Assembly (NCBI GenBank): GCA_963969595.1
Contig: OZ018412.1
Location: forward strand, 17,796,501 to 17,860,500
From: Neckera pumila
Lineage: Eukaryota; Streptophyta; Bryopsida; Hypnales; Neckeraceae
DNA: 64,000 nt
Reading direction: 5' to 3'
Part shown: in pieces, positions 50,201 through 62,949 of the stretch
Layout: every line of letters begins with the position of its first letter
Numbering within the stretch: position 1 is the stretch's first letter
Made by a program: the position numbers and the translations under genes
The notes under the pieces: model-generated
The model's input: only the letters and a program-made list of their open reading frames with translations
What the model was told of the DNA's origin: nothing
The model's database searches: none

Positions 50201-52384
50201 CTGCAGCGGGACCGTTCACAACCAACGACAACCTTGCGTATGAGCCACTAATCGAGCTTTTTGAATATGCAAGAATAGTCCGGCCGAACCTTCTGATACT
50301 GGTACCAATTTGGACTCGTTTTGTTTTGTTGTTTTCTTAGCAATTTGACCACATTTTATTAGATAGAAATTGATTGACTGACCCAATGTCCCCGGTGTAG
50401 ATGGGACCATTTGTTGATTCGGAGCATCCACAGATCAAGCAGGGAACTGTTGGCAGGTTGCTATCACACGTGTTCCAAGAAGAGATCAGGATGCGGGTAA
50501 GCCAACCATACACTGTCGCTAGAGCAACAAGACTTTGCGTAAAGACATTCTACTTGTATGAGCTCGTTATCGCACTTGAACTCGCTATGCTGAATTTCTT
50601 TTAAGGGGTTGGCTGCCTGCCCCTTTCTCCTAGAAGTTGATTCGCTGCTTAATAACTGTGTCCTCCCTCTGAACAGAGTCACATGTGAATACTTTTTACA
50701 CTTCAATGCAATCGTTTGTTGAGCAGGTGGAGGAATATTGTGAAGAAATGGGCGATGGTTGTCGTGTTGTTCTGATTCCATCCCATCGCGACGCTCATCA
50801 TGATCTTATATTTCCCCAGGTATGATTTAACGGTTTATTGATCACATGTTTATGAAGTTGTCATTTCGTTTATTCCTATCCTAACTATCCTTTGTTTAGG
50901 TCAGAATCGACAATTGCTAACATCTCTTTTCAATGTTCTAGCTGTGATCAAATGCAGCTCTGAGGTCCGCGTTAGAAAATTATTTCTTATATCAATTTCT
51001 TCAACTGATTCATTGGCATTTTGGTTTGCTCTTCAATACAGCCTCCACTTGATGCTAATGATTTCGAGGACCCAAACCATCAGGTACGAACAAGTTTACC
51101 CCAATTTTAGATTTAGTAATCATTTAAACAGTTCCCAGTATTGTGTTTGTATTACGTGTTACATGTGATTCAGAGGTTCGAATCCTGACTGATCTTATTG
51201 GCTGTCCTCTTATAATGAACACAGATAACATTACTTCCGAATCCAGGCATCCTGAAAGTTAATGAGGTACTCTCAAAATGCCCTCCTGTGGGTGCATAGA
51301 TCATGACGAGATAGACTATATTACTTGAGGAGTGCTTTGGTTATGATCAACTGGAATTGGACATAATTGCTGTTTTCATCAATCTCCACAAATCTGTAGG
51401 CACTCCTATCCAAATACTGCGTATGTAAGGCTAAGGCTCTGGTGGTAAGTTTTACTTGTGAATATTGACGATCCCCAAACGGGCCTCCCTGGCAGACTGC
51501 TGTGGCTGTTGGTGGTGCTTTGGCACGTACTCATGAACTTATGCCTGTCTGGTTATAGGTGACTACGGGATTATGCACTACAGACATCCTGAGACACTTA
51601 AGTAGCGAAGAGGTCTCCCGAGTATCGCAGGGGACGTCAAGTGATCGAATGACCCGACTTGCCTCACATCTCCTTGCGCAACGCAGGTATTTACTGAAGT
51701 TTGCACATGGCTGTGAATGTCAGCCCTAAATATTGATATTTGGAATTGCATTGGCAACAGAAAAATATTTACGTTTGGTTGGCAGAGTAACGACAAATTC
51801 ACAAGCAACTTAATTAAATACAGTGATCTGGTATGCCAAAGTGCTAAATACTTTTGGTGTGGATGCAGTTTTTATCCTCTATTTCCACCAGCACAAACTG
51901 TTCCGCTTGACTTAACAGTTGCTCCTGGGTCGCTGGATCTATCATCTTCGCCAGATATCTTGCTACTGTCTTCTAATCTTGCTCCATTCGTGAAGGTACA
52001 CTACACTCATTTGTGACTGGTCTTTTGAGTACATATTTCGTTTTCCATGCATTTATAAACCTATTTCGCGCAGGAAAGCTAGAGTGATTTTCGGCATTTT
52101 AATTGCTCCTGGTTGGTTGAGTTATGAACCTTGAGATTTAAACTGTATGCTATCAATTTGCTTCACAGGTTGTGTCTTTACCAGTGGATATACAAGCTAG
52201 TGACGTTGATATCAATTCTGGAGACAAAGCAAGAAACGTAGACTGTGTTTGTATTAACCCGGGATATACAGCCAGGGGGATGTCTGGTGGTACTTTCACT
52301 GAGATACTTTATTCAACTGGAGATTCAAATAGTGAATTAGAGCCTCTCCACAAACGGTTGCAGGTCAAAGTCATACGTGTTTGA
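47225..52384 (+). CDS. POLA2: DNA polymerase alpha subunit B
   Basis: Sixteen exons: 47225-47297, 47451-47526, 48136-48267, 48428-48821, 49112-49207, 49357-49436, 49633-49708, 49894-50058, 50197-50301, 50401-50496, 50727-50819, 51042-51083, 51225-51266, 51559-51686, 51869-51995, 52169-52384; 646 aa, all junctions in frame. The protein is the non-catalytic B subunit of the polymerase alpha-primase complex, acting in the nucleus at replication initiation. Evidence: the N-terminal domain (EEFVSKWELYYLN), a linker with PLPQTPSK and PTLASYIDP, the OB region (VMVVGRV, SVEHSNGQRVRLDL, FFPGQVIGVEGQNPSG), and the phosphoesterase-like domain (MVAAAGPFTTNDNL-type AAAGPFT, MGPFVDSEHPQI, RVVLIPSHRDAHHD, LLPNPGI, TTDILRHLSSEE, CINPGYTARGMSGGTF). 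The exon 1 donor at GTACGC avoids the misleading read-through frame. Slightly longer than flowering-plant homologues. Confidence 0.92.
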
Positions 52385-53302
52385 AATTATCTGTACAGTG
52401 AATACAAGCCCTACGGCACAGAGAATGTGGAAGTTTGCGTCATCCAATTGGATTGAGCGTTGAGAACTTCAATTGCATCATAAGGTGAATGGAAACTAAA
52501 TAATATCCACTTGTTCTATTTTTAGATTATGTTATAGTGGTGTGAATGAACCAACTACATGGATTCATCGAATAATATCAAGCTTGTTATTTCTTCAATA
52601 CATGCGCATGTTGGTTCAAATTGTAAGGTTAATATTTCAAACTTGGTGCTTCAACTAGTGACCCTACATAGTTGTACATGAAGAAACTATAAAAATACAA
52701 AAAATATGTCACAATTTATGGTATTACTGTATGTTATGGTGACATTATATTAATCAAGTTAATTCTTTTAGTACAACTTGCAATAATAACACAAATTTGC
52801 AATAAAATTTGGAATTGTGCAAATTTCCAAGGCACACTAATATAGTAATTCACAATATTTTTAGATGAAATGAATATAAAGTTCTCTACACAATTCTTAT
52901 ACTATCCCTAATTGTGACATTCATCATTAATCCACGTTCATCCACATTTCATCCGAATGTTTACTCTAATTCTGAGACCAAATTTATCCAAAAAATTTAA
53001 TAACTGTGAAAGAGTCGCGAACCGTGTTCAGATTCGAGTAGCAGCAAAAAAGGGTGACATTGAATTAAAATGAGCAGCATATGTTTCCCCTCAGAGTAAG
53101 GAAATTTTGGAGGTTGCATCTTAGCCTATCGAACAAAACAGCAATACGGTAATGAACGCTTGGACCTCTCTCAAATCACTTATTTACATTCCAGACAAAA
53201 GCAAAGAATATCCACCAGACGATTGAGCCTCTATCCATTTTGTTGAAAATCGATATTAAATTACTACCGTTAATCATGTTACAGAATTTGCAGCTGAGGT
53301 GC
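52385..53302. other. Convergent intergenic between POLA2 and the next gene
   Basis: Holds the 3' ends of two convergent genes. AT-rich; no further gene or repeat border seen. Confidence 0.4.
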
Positions 53303-55375
53303 TCAATCTCTACCCCATTTGCTCATTACACTAGATTCAGCAGGCCCAGGCCCATCACCAATAGGTCTATCCAGAGCTGGTTGTCGTCTGGAGGAGGTCG
53401 AAGATCCGGATTTCTTGAATCCACGCAAAACATATAGTGCCGAATTTGCAGAAATCGCCAACATGCTTTTACCCTGTGTCAACACCAAGTACTGCGCCCC
53501 ACCAGAACACCCCAATGAGGTCAAGCTTCTATACAGTATATAATTTCGGACCAGTATAGGATCCAAGTGTATTTATAAAAAACAAAGGATTGATAAGATC
53601 AACTCCAAGGGAACCCCGTATTCCAAAAAAGTATCAGACCCTAAGTAAAACAGCCTGCATTGCCAAGTGGCCGTTCCGAACTTATCACAGATACTTGCTC
53701 CGCTCCATAGGGTTAATGATTTATGAGGGTCTACAAAGAAACTCTACGGCCAAGATCAGAGGTCTTCATCTACAGAGGTCTTCAAAGCATCATGCCTGGA
53801 GAGGAAAGAAAATACCGAAGTCTGTACAGTTTCCTTCTCCAGCTCCTCTATAGAAAAAACTAGCCCAATCTCAAACAATATTCAAAGGTGATGACAACAT
53901 AACTCTTTGTTGACAACATCAACGCACATGGCCCATGAGACACACACTGGATGAATATCAGTGACGGACTAGTAAGGGATATTCCGACAGGAAAATCTTG
54001 GACAGTGGTGCATTTTAGATATCCAATTGCTGTCCATTTTACTAGTGTATTTACTAGTGTATATAATTGTGTAAAGTAATAGAAATCTAAGGCAATCCAT
54101 CAGTGTGAAACCTAAAACTTACAAGAGAAGCCAATCCCACGAAAGCCAAGATCATCTGCTTGGTATCGTCCCAGGAATTGCTGCGATTTGCCGGAAGGCC
54201 AGCATCACCACCTCCTCCTCCACCTCCTCCGCTACCGCCACCTCCACTCCCCCAGCCCCTTCCTCTTCCTTTACCACCACCGCCACCTTCTTCCCTTTTC
54301 TTTATCTCCTCATCCCACTTACTGAATGCATCTTTCTTCTCTCCAAGTGCAGCTTCTAGAGCTTTCCGTGCCGCATCCTGCATGAGACTCTCTTTGCTCA
54401 GACGGCAGATTCGTACTAGGATTTCCCAAACCACCTTGGACAGACAACCATATAAAGGAGACAAAACAATGCCTTGTTCTAAAAGCCACCAATCGCTCCT
54501 ACAAATTCTCTCACTTATAGTTCCCTCCTCTATTTGCAAATAGCAGGTTTCACACAGCGATAGATTCAACAAGCTGAACTGAAAATTCAACAAACTCTCT
54601 ACTACGGGGTGGGGGAGAAATTTCAGTTCAATGAAAATTCGTTGCGTTCATTGCAGTGACAAGAGTGAAACTCACTAATGTCATACAGACACATTATTTA
54701 CTGATGGAGTGAAGAAGCCAACTGCAACCACAACGAAGGCACGATGATTTTGTGACTTGCTCCACAATATAATATATAATAGCAACTACTGCAATCAACA
54801 TCCCAACACTTCCATTTTCTTACTCCTAAACCCTGGTGAAGACATAACCCTAATCCTGGTGACACAATCAAGATTTTCCTCGTCGACCTAAAGAACGCAG
54901 CACGTTGCGAATAAATTGCCAAGCACAAACGAAACTGGACAAAAAGAGATTCCATCACCCTGAAACAGACAAGACCGACCACGAGATGAATTTGATGGAT
55001 GGAAATCAATGTTGGAAGCATTAACATATTTTCGTATCTGCATTCGCAATTGAACCTTGATCAATTTAGTCCGAGCATTAGGTTAGGGTTTCCGTCCGAA
55101 GAGAAAACAGAGTTTCCGTGGCGAGCATATCCCTGCAACGCTAAAAATTCACGTACCCGCTTGCCACCTCCTCCGAGAAGGCACGTGACCCTCGCTCGCG
55201 AAGCGCAGGCCTGTCGACAACAGTCCCATTGCTGATGAGCCTCCCTCCGGACGACAATGACGCCCGCTCGCACTACCTCGGCATGGCGCCCCTCGTTAGA
55301 AGCGCCGCGACATGGGGCGCTCGCAAGGGAGGGGTTCCACAAGATCAGAGGGGGTGTTGCGAGGGCCATAGCCAC
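53303..55375 (-). CDS. Chloroplast-envelope-type Gly-rich protein (At1g42960-like)
   Basis: Three exons: 55375-55157, 54377-54123, 53491-53303; 220 aa, all phase 0. Exon 1 encodes an Ala/Arg/Ser-rich, acid-poor leader typical of a plastid transit peptide. Exon 2 has DAARKALEAALGEKKDAFSKW and EEIKKREE, then a Gly-rich linker (about 110-135). A hydrophobic segment crosses the exon 2/3 junction (MILAFVGLASL joined to YLVLTQGKSMLAI), followed by ALYVLRGFKKSG and a polar tail. This arrangement resembles a small plant family annotated in Arabidopsis as chloroplast inner-envelope protein (At1g42960), of unknown function. The acceptor of exon 2 is chosen at ATGCAG before GATGCG to keep frame; an upstream acceptor is possible. 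The C-terminal tail is longer than in that family. Confidence 0.65.
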
Positions 55376-55763
55376 GAAAGCTGCACTGCTGCAGATTCAC
55401 GGAGGCTTAAAACCTTGACGATAGGGTATGAAGTATGAACGTATGAACGAACTGACCCTAAAAACCCGAGGGTCGGGAGAGACAAATAAGGGCCACTTTA
55501 TATTAGGGTCCAGCTGCTGGCCGGATTTCAAAACTACCGAAATAAACCAATAGGAGTGTGTATTGTAGGTGGATAGCAGATTTGACAGAAAATAATTCTG
55601 AAAAGGAATGTTGAATATTTTTGGAAATTACTGGATACATTTGTGAAAAATTCAAGTCACAAAATGTTAAGAGTTTAATAATTTAGATTTGATTAAGTAA
55701 CAAATACACCATCAAACATAAAAAATATTTGTATATGGTGATAAAAATGGCTACCTTTATTAA
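55376..55763. promoter_or_regulatory. Upstream region of the envelope-protein gene
   Basis: About 390 bp between the start codon and the next TTAA element; likely promoter. The duplicated GTATGAA..GTATGAACG near 55427-55446 is the only visible pattern. Confidence 0.3.
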
Positions 55764-56601
55764 CCCCAAAATGACCCTGAGGACAGAATGTGTCCTTGAC
55801 CAATTTTTGAAGTTAAATAAAACCTTACCAAAATACTATTTTTAATATTTTATATTTTTGAAAAATTCTTTTTGAAGTTTCATTTTAGCTTCAAAAATCT
55901 GATTTTGAAAATGATTGATTATGAATTTTCTATTCCGGATTTTGTGCATGAGTGTCCATTGCAATCTTGACTATTTGTAGTGTTGAGAGCTCTTGGGAAT
56001 GAGCCTCAAATACACTAGATCTTTGAGAAAATCCCATTAGGAATTCATTTAAAAAAATTGTATGGTAGATTTTGAGAAGTCATAAATTGATTGGGGTTAT
56101 GCATGTTAGGCCCTTTAAACTCGTATTTTTTTGGTGACCAACTTTTTAGATTTGATATGTGAAAAGAGGATTAAAAGACTTCAAATCACTTTCGTAGTTT
56201 TAACACCTTCATGATCAAACATTATAATCTTTCAATCTGTAAGATATATTCTTGTGTTTTCTTTTCTAATGTGATCTCTAACATGTCTAGTTTGATTTTA
56301 TACGGTTACAATTTTGAAAGAATTGATACTGCTTATAAATTTTTTGGCTTTTTGTTCAATTTAGAGCACATTCCTAGAAGCTTAGGAAATTCCAGGGTCA
56401 ATTTGGAGTTAATAAGCTGTGAGAAGAAGGGAAGAAAGGTCCTTGTTACTAAGTAGGACTCTATTTGTAGACCTTTTAGTTGCTATTATAGTTACTAGAA
56501 TCGTATTTTTTCTAAAAGTAACATAAAATATTCTCAAAATATACCAATTTTTGGTTGTTTTTTGAGTATTTGCTAATTTTTAAGACATGGATCTATTGGG
56601 G
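55764..56601. mobile_element. Complete family B TTAA element, 838 bp
   Basis: Starts CCCCAAAATGACC after TTAA (55760-55763) and ends TTGGGG before TTAA (56602-56605). The left half matches 8736-9255 and the reverse fragment at 32206-32475. No transposase frame. Confidence 0.75.
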
Positions 56602-56792
56602 TTAAACACCCATAATAAAATGATGACACGCCATTGATGTATCTACTAATAGCATTCCAAAATCATGCCCCAAATTCTCTTTATTTTAATTTTCATAACA
56701 ACAATATTCATCGTGAAGACTATAAAATTTTTAGCGAGCTTCTTTAGTACAGCAATGCCGATTAGTTGAAAACTATTTGTATACAAGTTTAA

Positions 56793-57753
56793 CCCCTTAC
56801 CGCCCAAGTTCCATTTGGGTTCGAAAACAGCAGTGCTTTTGAAGTGATGTAGATCTCAATGTCACTAAGTTATAGAGATCTTAACCGTACAATCATATAG
56901 TGAACATGTTGTAGATGATGTGGATCAAATTTGGAGTCATTCGACAGCATGGATTGCAAGATTATAATGTTTAATGTTGAAAAAAGATGCTGAAATTTTC
57001 CTTGCAACACACTTGGAGGTGAAATTCGGTTCCTAAACCTACTCAAATGAAAAAACTTGAAACCATAAAGTGATTCAAAACCAACATACAAACACAATGG
57101 TGAAAAAAATATCACTCAATTGACTCAATGTGTTTGCAAAATGGCTTGCAAATGTCAAAAAATAGGCAAGAAAAGTTGCAAAAAACACATATGAGGATGA
57201 ACCTCCTTCTACTAAAATGCTTCTCAGTCACTCATAACTTCTTGGATTGATATGAAATTTTAGCCACACAAACTAGACTAGTATGCGCAACTTTTCCAAA
57301 AACATTTATCGGAAATGGACACTGTATGAAGAAGATACAAGCCGCCAAAGTTCATTGTAGTCCAAGAATGGCGGGATTTTGAACTTTGAATTGCTCCCAA
57401 GCATTCAAAACAACTTGGATTGATATGAAAACTTTATCACAATAACAAGACTTCAAGGGGAACGTAACCCAATTTTTTATTTATTGAAAACAAACATTAA
57501 ATGAAAGAGATATAAGCCCCCGAAGTTGCAGCCTTCAAATGCAGTTTGGTGAATTCAAATTGAACCTGTGAACTTCTATTGGCTTCCAAGAAATCAATAC
57601 AACTTGTATCGATCTGAAAATTTTATCACACAAATTAGAAGAAAGAGTGCAACTTTACCAACAAATTTTATTGAATTTGGGTATTGGATGCAAAAGTTAC
57701 AGCACTTTGAATTTTCTGTGAGGACACTTTTCGTCCCCTGCGGCGGTGAGGGG
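56793..57753. mobile_element. Family C TTAA element, 961 bp
   Basis: Ends CCCCTTACCGCC and GGCGGTGAGGGG are inverted with 11 of 12 positions agreeing, bordered by TTAA (56789-56792 and 57754-57757). The interior differs from families A and B except for short phrases ('ggattgcaagat', 'cataact'). It contains three spaced, diverged units with 'cttggattgatatgaaa' or similar. No transposase frame. Confidence 0.75.
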
Positions 57754-57757
57754 TTAA

Positions 57758-58458
57758 GCTTTAAAAGTTGCACTTGAAGTTGGAAAATTTTACAAATAAT
57801 AAGAGGATAGATTTTTAAAAAACAAAAAAATCAAAATGCAAAGTCCCATATAAAACATGACACACTTCACTAATGTACACATAAAGTTACATTTCAATAT
57901 CCGTTCTACATTGTGATAGAACATTGTTGGTGAAAGAAATGAAGGAGCTACAAGTTGGAGGGATAGGCATTGGTGCAAAAAATGAGCATTGGGAAAACAA
58001 GTTCCCCATCCATCCCCACCCATCCATCCCCACCCATCCCCATCCATTCCCATCCATCCCCACATCCATCCCACATCCATCCCCATCCATCCGAGGGGGC
58101 TATTTCCTCGTCCCGCCAATTCGTTCACCACGCTCCCCAAACCCCAAAGCTTGTGTGTCTCCCTTGTTCAAATTGCCAAAGCTTCAGAGTCTGGCTATGG
58201 TGGACCCTGCATTTCGCCTGTCTACAGTAACGTACGGCCTTGTGCCGGGCCGAGGAGCCAATGAATCCGATGACTTGATACAATCTGCCGTTGTATAATT
58301 CTTCTCTGAATCAATCTTATTGCATTTGTTTCTGCCTTCACACTGGAATGGGAGCCAACACTGAACCCTAAAACCCTCCGACTTCTGGCACACTAATCTG
58401 ACTTTCACTCGGGAATCCCAAGAAACACACTGTGATGCGCGTGCGAAGGAGGTGAGCT
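57758..58458. promoter_or_regulatory. Upstream region of Nup54
   Basis: Contains the CCATCC minisatellite and a less AT-rich stretch (58090-58458) that probably includes the Nup54 promoter and 5' leader. Short frames here cover three frames at once and come from the repeat. Confidence 0.35.
58003..58091 (+). repeat. CCATCC/CCCATCC minisatellite
   Basis: About 90 bp of imperfect CCATCCCCA units, entirely pyrimidine/A on the + strand. The minus strand would read TGGGGATGGATGG, with G-runs. Confidence 0.9.
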
Positions 58459-61400
58459 ATGTCGATTTTTGGCACCCCGTCTCCGGCTGGGGCGCAATCC
58501 ACTGCGGCGGCGATGGGGTCGTCCCCGTTCGGAGCTCCGGGTGGAGGTTTATTCTCGACTCCGGCTCCTGCAGCAACTCCGACACCCACTGGGTACAGTG
58601 TCTTTGGTTTCTCCAACTTTCTGCAATTCCATTTTCTTTATATCTACAATTTTGATTAAGAAACCAGCAGAGGAGTACGTAGCATGAGGATTACTTGGAC
58701 AGGTATTTGACATTTCGTGGCAATCTGGAGGGGTGTTCTTTCGAAACCGAATGAGGTGATGGTGCCCCCGAAGCCACGCGTGAAAACACAGAACAGGAGA
58801 GTAGTGAATTGAAAACATGGCACGAGTGGTAATTGGTTCATCCAGAAACTATTATGCGAAGCTTTGGGTGCAATGTCCCTAAACCCTAAACCCTTTGGGA
58901 GCAATGTCCAAAGTCTTCATCGTTCACGTAATATAAGAATCGATCCTGCCGTGGTATTCGATGGAGGGTACAATTCTGGCTGGTCATGTGAGAGTACTCT
59001 TGGAACGCTCAACAGGGTTTCTTCGCGCATTTGTTTACCACAACATCCCGGGTTTACCTTCACAGAGAAGTGCGAACTGATATTTGTGTGAGAACAGGAA
59101 TAACTCTCGACGAATTACTAGTATTGTGTGAGCTGGTTCAGAGAGCAGAGATTTAGGAGCTCTCGGACTGAGTGATCGACGTTTTAGGTTTCGTTCCTGT
59201 CTTTCATGTGGTCGATCATCAGCAATATGGAACTCATTCGAGGATGCGCAAGCGCGATGCTGAACGTGAAAGTGGACGATGATTGTTCCGCAGGTCTGTA
59301 TTTGGTGGCGGTGGGGGCTTGTTCGGGTCGACTCCTGCGTTTGGTGCAGCCGGTGGTGGAGGCCTTTTCGGCAGCTCCACTCCGTCGACGCCAGCATTTG
59401 GAGCATCAGGTACGACTCATCTCGTCATGCCGAGCTCGTCTTCGGTACCCTCAATCCTAACCCTTAACCCTGAAGCTCGTCATAGCTCTGAACCCTTGGT
59501 ATGGTAAAATTCCGGTTGCAAAACTCGACGGGCTTTAGTTTCTCGAGTTCCAGTCCGAATCATAAACATCTCGAGCCACCTCGAGGGCAAGGGCTTGTCT
59601 CCTTTCATCGGTTTTCTTATGTCAGGAAATTGATCGTGAGTGGTTCTGGAGTTGGGTGACTCGACCATCCGCGAGTGCTCATTAAGACTTCTATTCTAAT
59701 TGCTGCAGTTTCTCTTTGGTTGCGACTGAGGGGTCGTGTTCTGGTCGTCAGGTCAGCAACAGGGAACGTCTTTGTTTGGTCAAACGCCAAACCCTTTTGG
59801 GCAGCCTCAGCAGACACCAACTTTTGGCCAAACCCAAGCCAGCTTTGGGCAAACGCCTCAAACACCTGCATTCGGACAAGCAGGTCAGAGCCCCTTGTTT
59901 GGGGGACAGCAGCAGCAGCAGCAGCAGCAGCAGATGTCGCCGTTCAACCAAGCGTCGGGTGGATTGTTTGGGCAGCATCAGTCGAATCCTTTCCAAAGCC
60001 AGCCAGCGCCGCAGATGAACATGTTCAGTAACAGCCTCACCACGCAGATGGCTCCAGTGGCCCCGGTGGTGGTGCCTTTGCCCGACCGGGAGATTCAGGT
60101 GAGTGATCATGGAGAACAAAAAACAACTTCCAGGCCAACTTCGCGCGTGGATGCCGCGGGTGTGGATCACTTTGTGTTGTCGTCTTTCATTTGCATGCGT
60201 TGCGTCATGAGTGGTTCCTGACAGGATTCCAGGCTACCTTTCCGGTGTGGTCACATTTGAAGCTTTTGAGTCGTCATGTCATGCCTGCCATTGGAGTCTT
60301 GTCTGAGCGATTGCATTTTGGTTTTCTTATCCAGGCCATTGTCGACGCTTACAGAGACGATGTAGCCAATCCTCAAGACGGTTTCAAGGTGCGTGCGGGA
60401 TTATGCAAGTTATACTATGTTCATGAGGTGCAGAAGTCCGAAGTTCTCACGGTTGTGATTGGCAGTGATGTTCCGCCTGGCCTTCAGGAATCCACAATGG
60501 CTGCTGATCATTATATGTAATCATGTTATGTCTTGTTGTGTTTGGGTGCAGTATTTGCTACTGAGTGTTACTGATCCAGCAGCTCGGTTCAAACCCGTAG
60601 GCGTCTCAGATGTAAGAAAGCCGGCAGACTCATCCGTGTTCGTTGAGTGCATAAGAAAGTGTACTGCATTTTCTTTGGTTTGTTTTCGTTTGAAAAGTCA
60701 CTTCTTTAGGCACTCACACTATCGGCTTGGCAGATGGCTTATGGGTGCATCATTGCTATTTTAGGGGAACTGAGAACTTTTCTGTGGGTGGGTGGGTGCG
60801 GGAGCCAATTTAGATTTTGTGGGCCGAAGCTATGAACAAGCTGGAGTGTATGGATAGCGTGGACAGAGAACGACTGTGGCCGGAATTGGTCCACGGCTTC
60901 AAAGACCTTTCGCGACGTATGCAGGTATCCAGACGTTGGTATTGTCACGCTCTGGATGGATAATCTTGGAGTTGTGGTTGCTTTTGTCGTGTCCTTTGTA
61001 CTGGTCCGTGGACTTGCTGTTTATGACTTCTTTGACTCGTAGATTTACGTGAACATCGGAGGTGTGAGTTAATATGCAGGGTTTTCCTGACCACAACTGG
61101 CCTGGGTAGATGTCTAGTGTTTTTGGAGGGAGTACAGAGGGCATGCTTATCACAGCGACACTACGATATTCAGTATTCTTGATTGAAGACCCTTTGACGG
61201 GCTTGTTCCTTTTGGACATGCTTGCCAGACGCAAGTGTAATTTTGATACTCCGGCATGACCTTGTTGAATTGAGGATGACAGTAGTTTTTGTGTTTTCGT
61301 TGCTGAGGTCATGGTTTGGTGTGATCTCGTTAAACGTGTGGAGGACGCGATTAGGCCAGCAATGACCTTCCGCATTTGTCCTAGGAGTTAGAATCTTCAC

Positions 61401-62949
61401 TTTAAGGACTTGGCTCCTGAATTCCCTTCAATGGTCGGATCCGCGGTCCTGGGGACTCGTTCAACTGGTGGATATCGATGAGACTACGAGGCCTTGATAC
61501 CAACGTATTGGATTGATTGGTCCTGTGGCAGCTCCAGGACGAGGCAAGCTCAGCCGATGTACAGCGTCTTCAAGCCACCGAATCGAATGTGAAGCTCGTG
61601 AGTTTCCTTGACTCTTCGATTTGGCAATCACCTTGGATTGCATTCTTTATGGTCGATGCAATGGCAGGTGTTGCTAAGTGCTGGTCTTAATTAGTTTTAT
61701 GTCAGCAGCCTAGTGTCGATGTACTGCTGAAAATTCCTCATTTTTTGTGTTGGGATCGATTTTGAATGCTTAGGTCCGGTCTCGCATGGTGCTTCGTAGG
61801 AGGAGTGATGATGCCTCGTAGGTCTTACGGAGTGTTTCTTGTGGTGTGTTTTCTACAGCTTCGTCGTCATTTTGAAACGGATACTCTTCCCTGGATCCAA
61901 CGGCTTCGTCAGAAGGATCAGGAGTTGCAACGGCGTTTGCTGAAGGTGCTTTCTTGCTCTTCTCAGTTGTTGCTGGGGTTGAGGTTAAGGGGAAACCTGT
62001 AGCTGAGGAACTGCATTTTAGGAATGTATCACAGAAAAGCTTGGTAGATGTCGAGAGGTCCCAGGATTGGAAATGTACCTGCGATTTAGAAGACTCGGCA
62101 GTAGCATTTTTTCCGTGGGACTGATTAGAGGTGAGACAGCTTCGATTACCTCAGTGTTGCTGGATGAGCTTGTCTGCAAGTTTTTTGATGGAAGTGAAGG
62201 GCTTTTTGCGTTGCAGATCATGAAGATGGTGGAAGCTCTAGAAGGCAAGGGGATGCACATGTCTCTGAGTCGACGAGAGTCGACGTTGGGCGAGCATCTT
62301 CGGGGCCTGATACGGCAGGTGAGTAGTGTGCAGATGACGATGTGTTTTTCAACTTGCTGTGTAGGCTGTGTTGTGGAACGAGCTAATCCGGGTGCGTGTG
62401 TGGTTTTCCGTGCAGCTTCAAGGAGCGCGTGCGGAGTTGCCTCGACGAGTGGAAGCCCTGCTGTCAATGTCTCGTATGCAAGTGGGTTTGGGTGGTGGAT
62501 CCCAATCGGTCCTTTTGGGCCCCGGGAAGATCGACAATCAAAGCCTGACCGAAATGCACGAGGTTTGCGTTTCTGGACTTGTATTGGTTTTCTTCTTTTT
62601 AGTGATGCCTGAATGGTTACTTTGCTGCCAATCAGACGAATTAACCGTGACGATGCCACGGATGTTGGGGACGTTGTGGATTGGATGCTTTTTCAGTATG
62701 TTGGATGAATTCATCTTCACCATAGTAGGGCTTAAGAATCAATGTGACTGTTCGTTTCAGGTCCTGCGGCAGCAAACTGAGGCGATTTCACGTCTTGCGA
62801 CAGTTTTGAAGAGGGACATGAGAGATATCGACATCATTCTTACCGAGGACACGGAGATGGTGGATGGTCATGTAGATAATGATAATGGCAAGTATCATGG
62901 GAGTCGATCTCTGGTGGGGTTTACCAAGAAATTCCATTCGGGATTTTGA
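58459..62949 (+). CDS. NUP54: Nuclear pore FG nucleoporin Nup54
   Basis: Eleven exons: 58459-58592, 59294-59409, 59752-60098, 60335-60388, 60552-60611, 60814-60924, 61532-61597, 61859-61945, 62217-62318, 62416-62562, 62761-62949; 470 aa, all junctions in frame. Residues 1-199 (exons 1-3) form the FG domain with many FG motifs (VFGG, LFGS, PFGQ, TFGQ, SFGQ, AFGQ) and a short Gln run from CAG repeats (about 59907-59932). The conserved part follows: IQAIVDAYRDD, YLLLSVTDPAARFKPVGVSD, ILWAEAMNKLECMDSVDRER, LWPELVHGFKDLSRRMQLQD, LPWIQRLRQKDQELQRRLLK, EALEGKG, ELPRRVEALLSMSRMQ, QQTEAISRLATVLKRDMRDI. Nup54 joins Nup62 and Nup58 in a coiled-coil trimer in the central channel. Intron 1 (about 700 bp) carries CCCTAAA repeats. 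The last ~30 residues are lineage-specific. Confidence 0.93.
58877..58893 (+). promoter_or_regulatory. Telo-box-like CCCTAAA repeats in Nup54 intron 1
   Basis: CCCTAAACCCTAAACCC contains the plant telo box AAACCCTAA, which is often found near the 5' end of genes expressed in dividing cells. A regulatory role here is inferred only. Confidence 0.5.

Noticed and set aside
51172..51186. tRNA T-arm/B-box-like GGTTCGAATCC in POLA2 intron 13-side sequence
   Set aside because: No A box, acceptor stem or anticodon arm upstream at the right distance; likely a chance match or an unrecognisable SINE remnant.
54378..54593. Upstream extension of the envelope-protein exon 2 frame with its own ATG
   Set aside because: It would lack a transit peptide. 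Joining 55157 to 54377 gives a plastid leader and keeps frame; the extension looks like intron.
57970..58298. Pro/His/Ser-rich frames around 58000
   Set aside because: They are translations of the CCATCC minisatellite in three frames.
62018..62659. 213-codon minus-strand frame over Nup54
   Set aside because: It is the antisense shadow of Nup54 exons 9-10 and their introns, with no domain pattern of its own.
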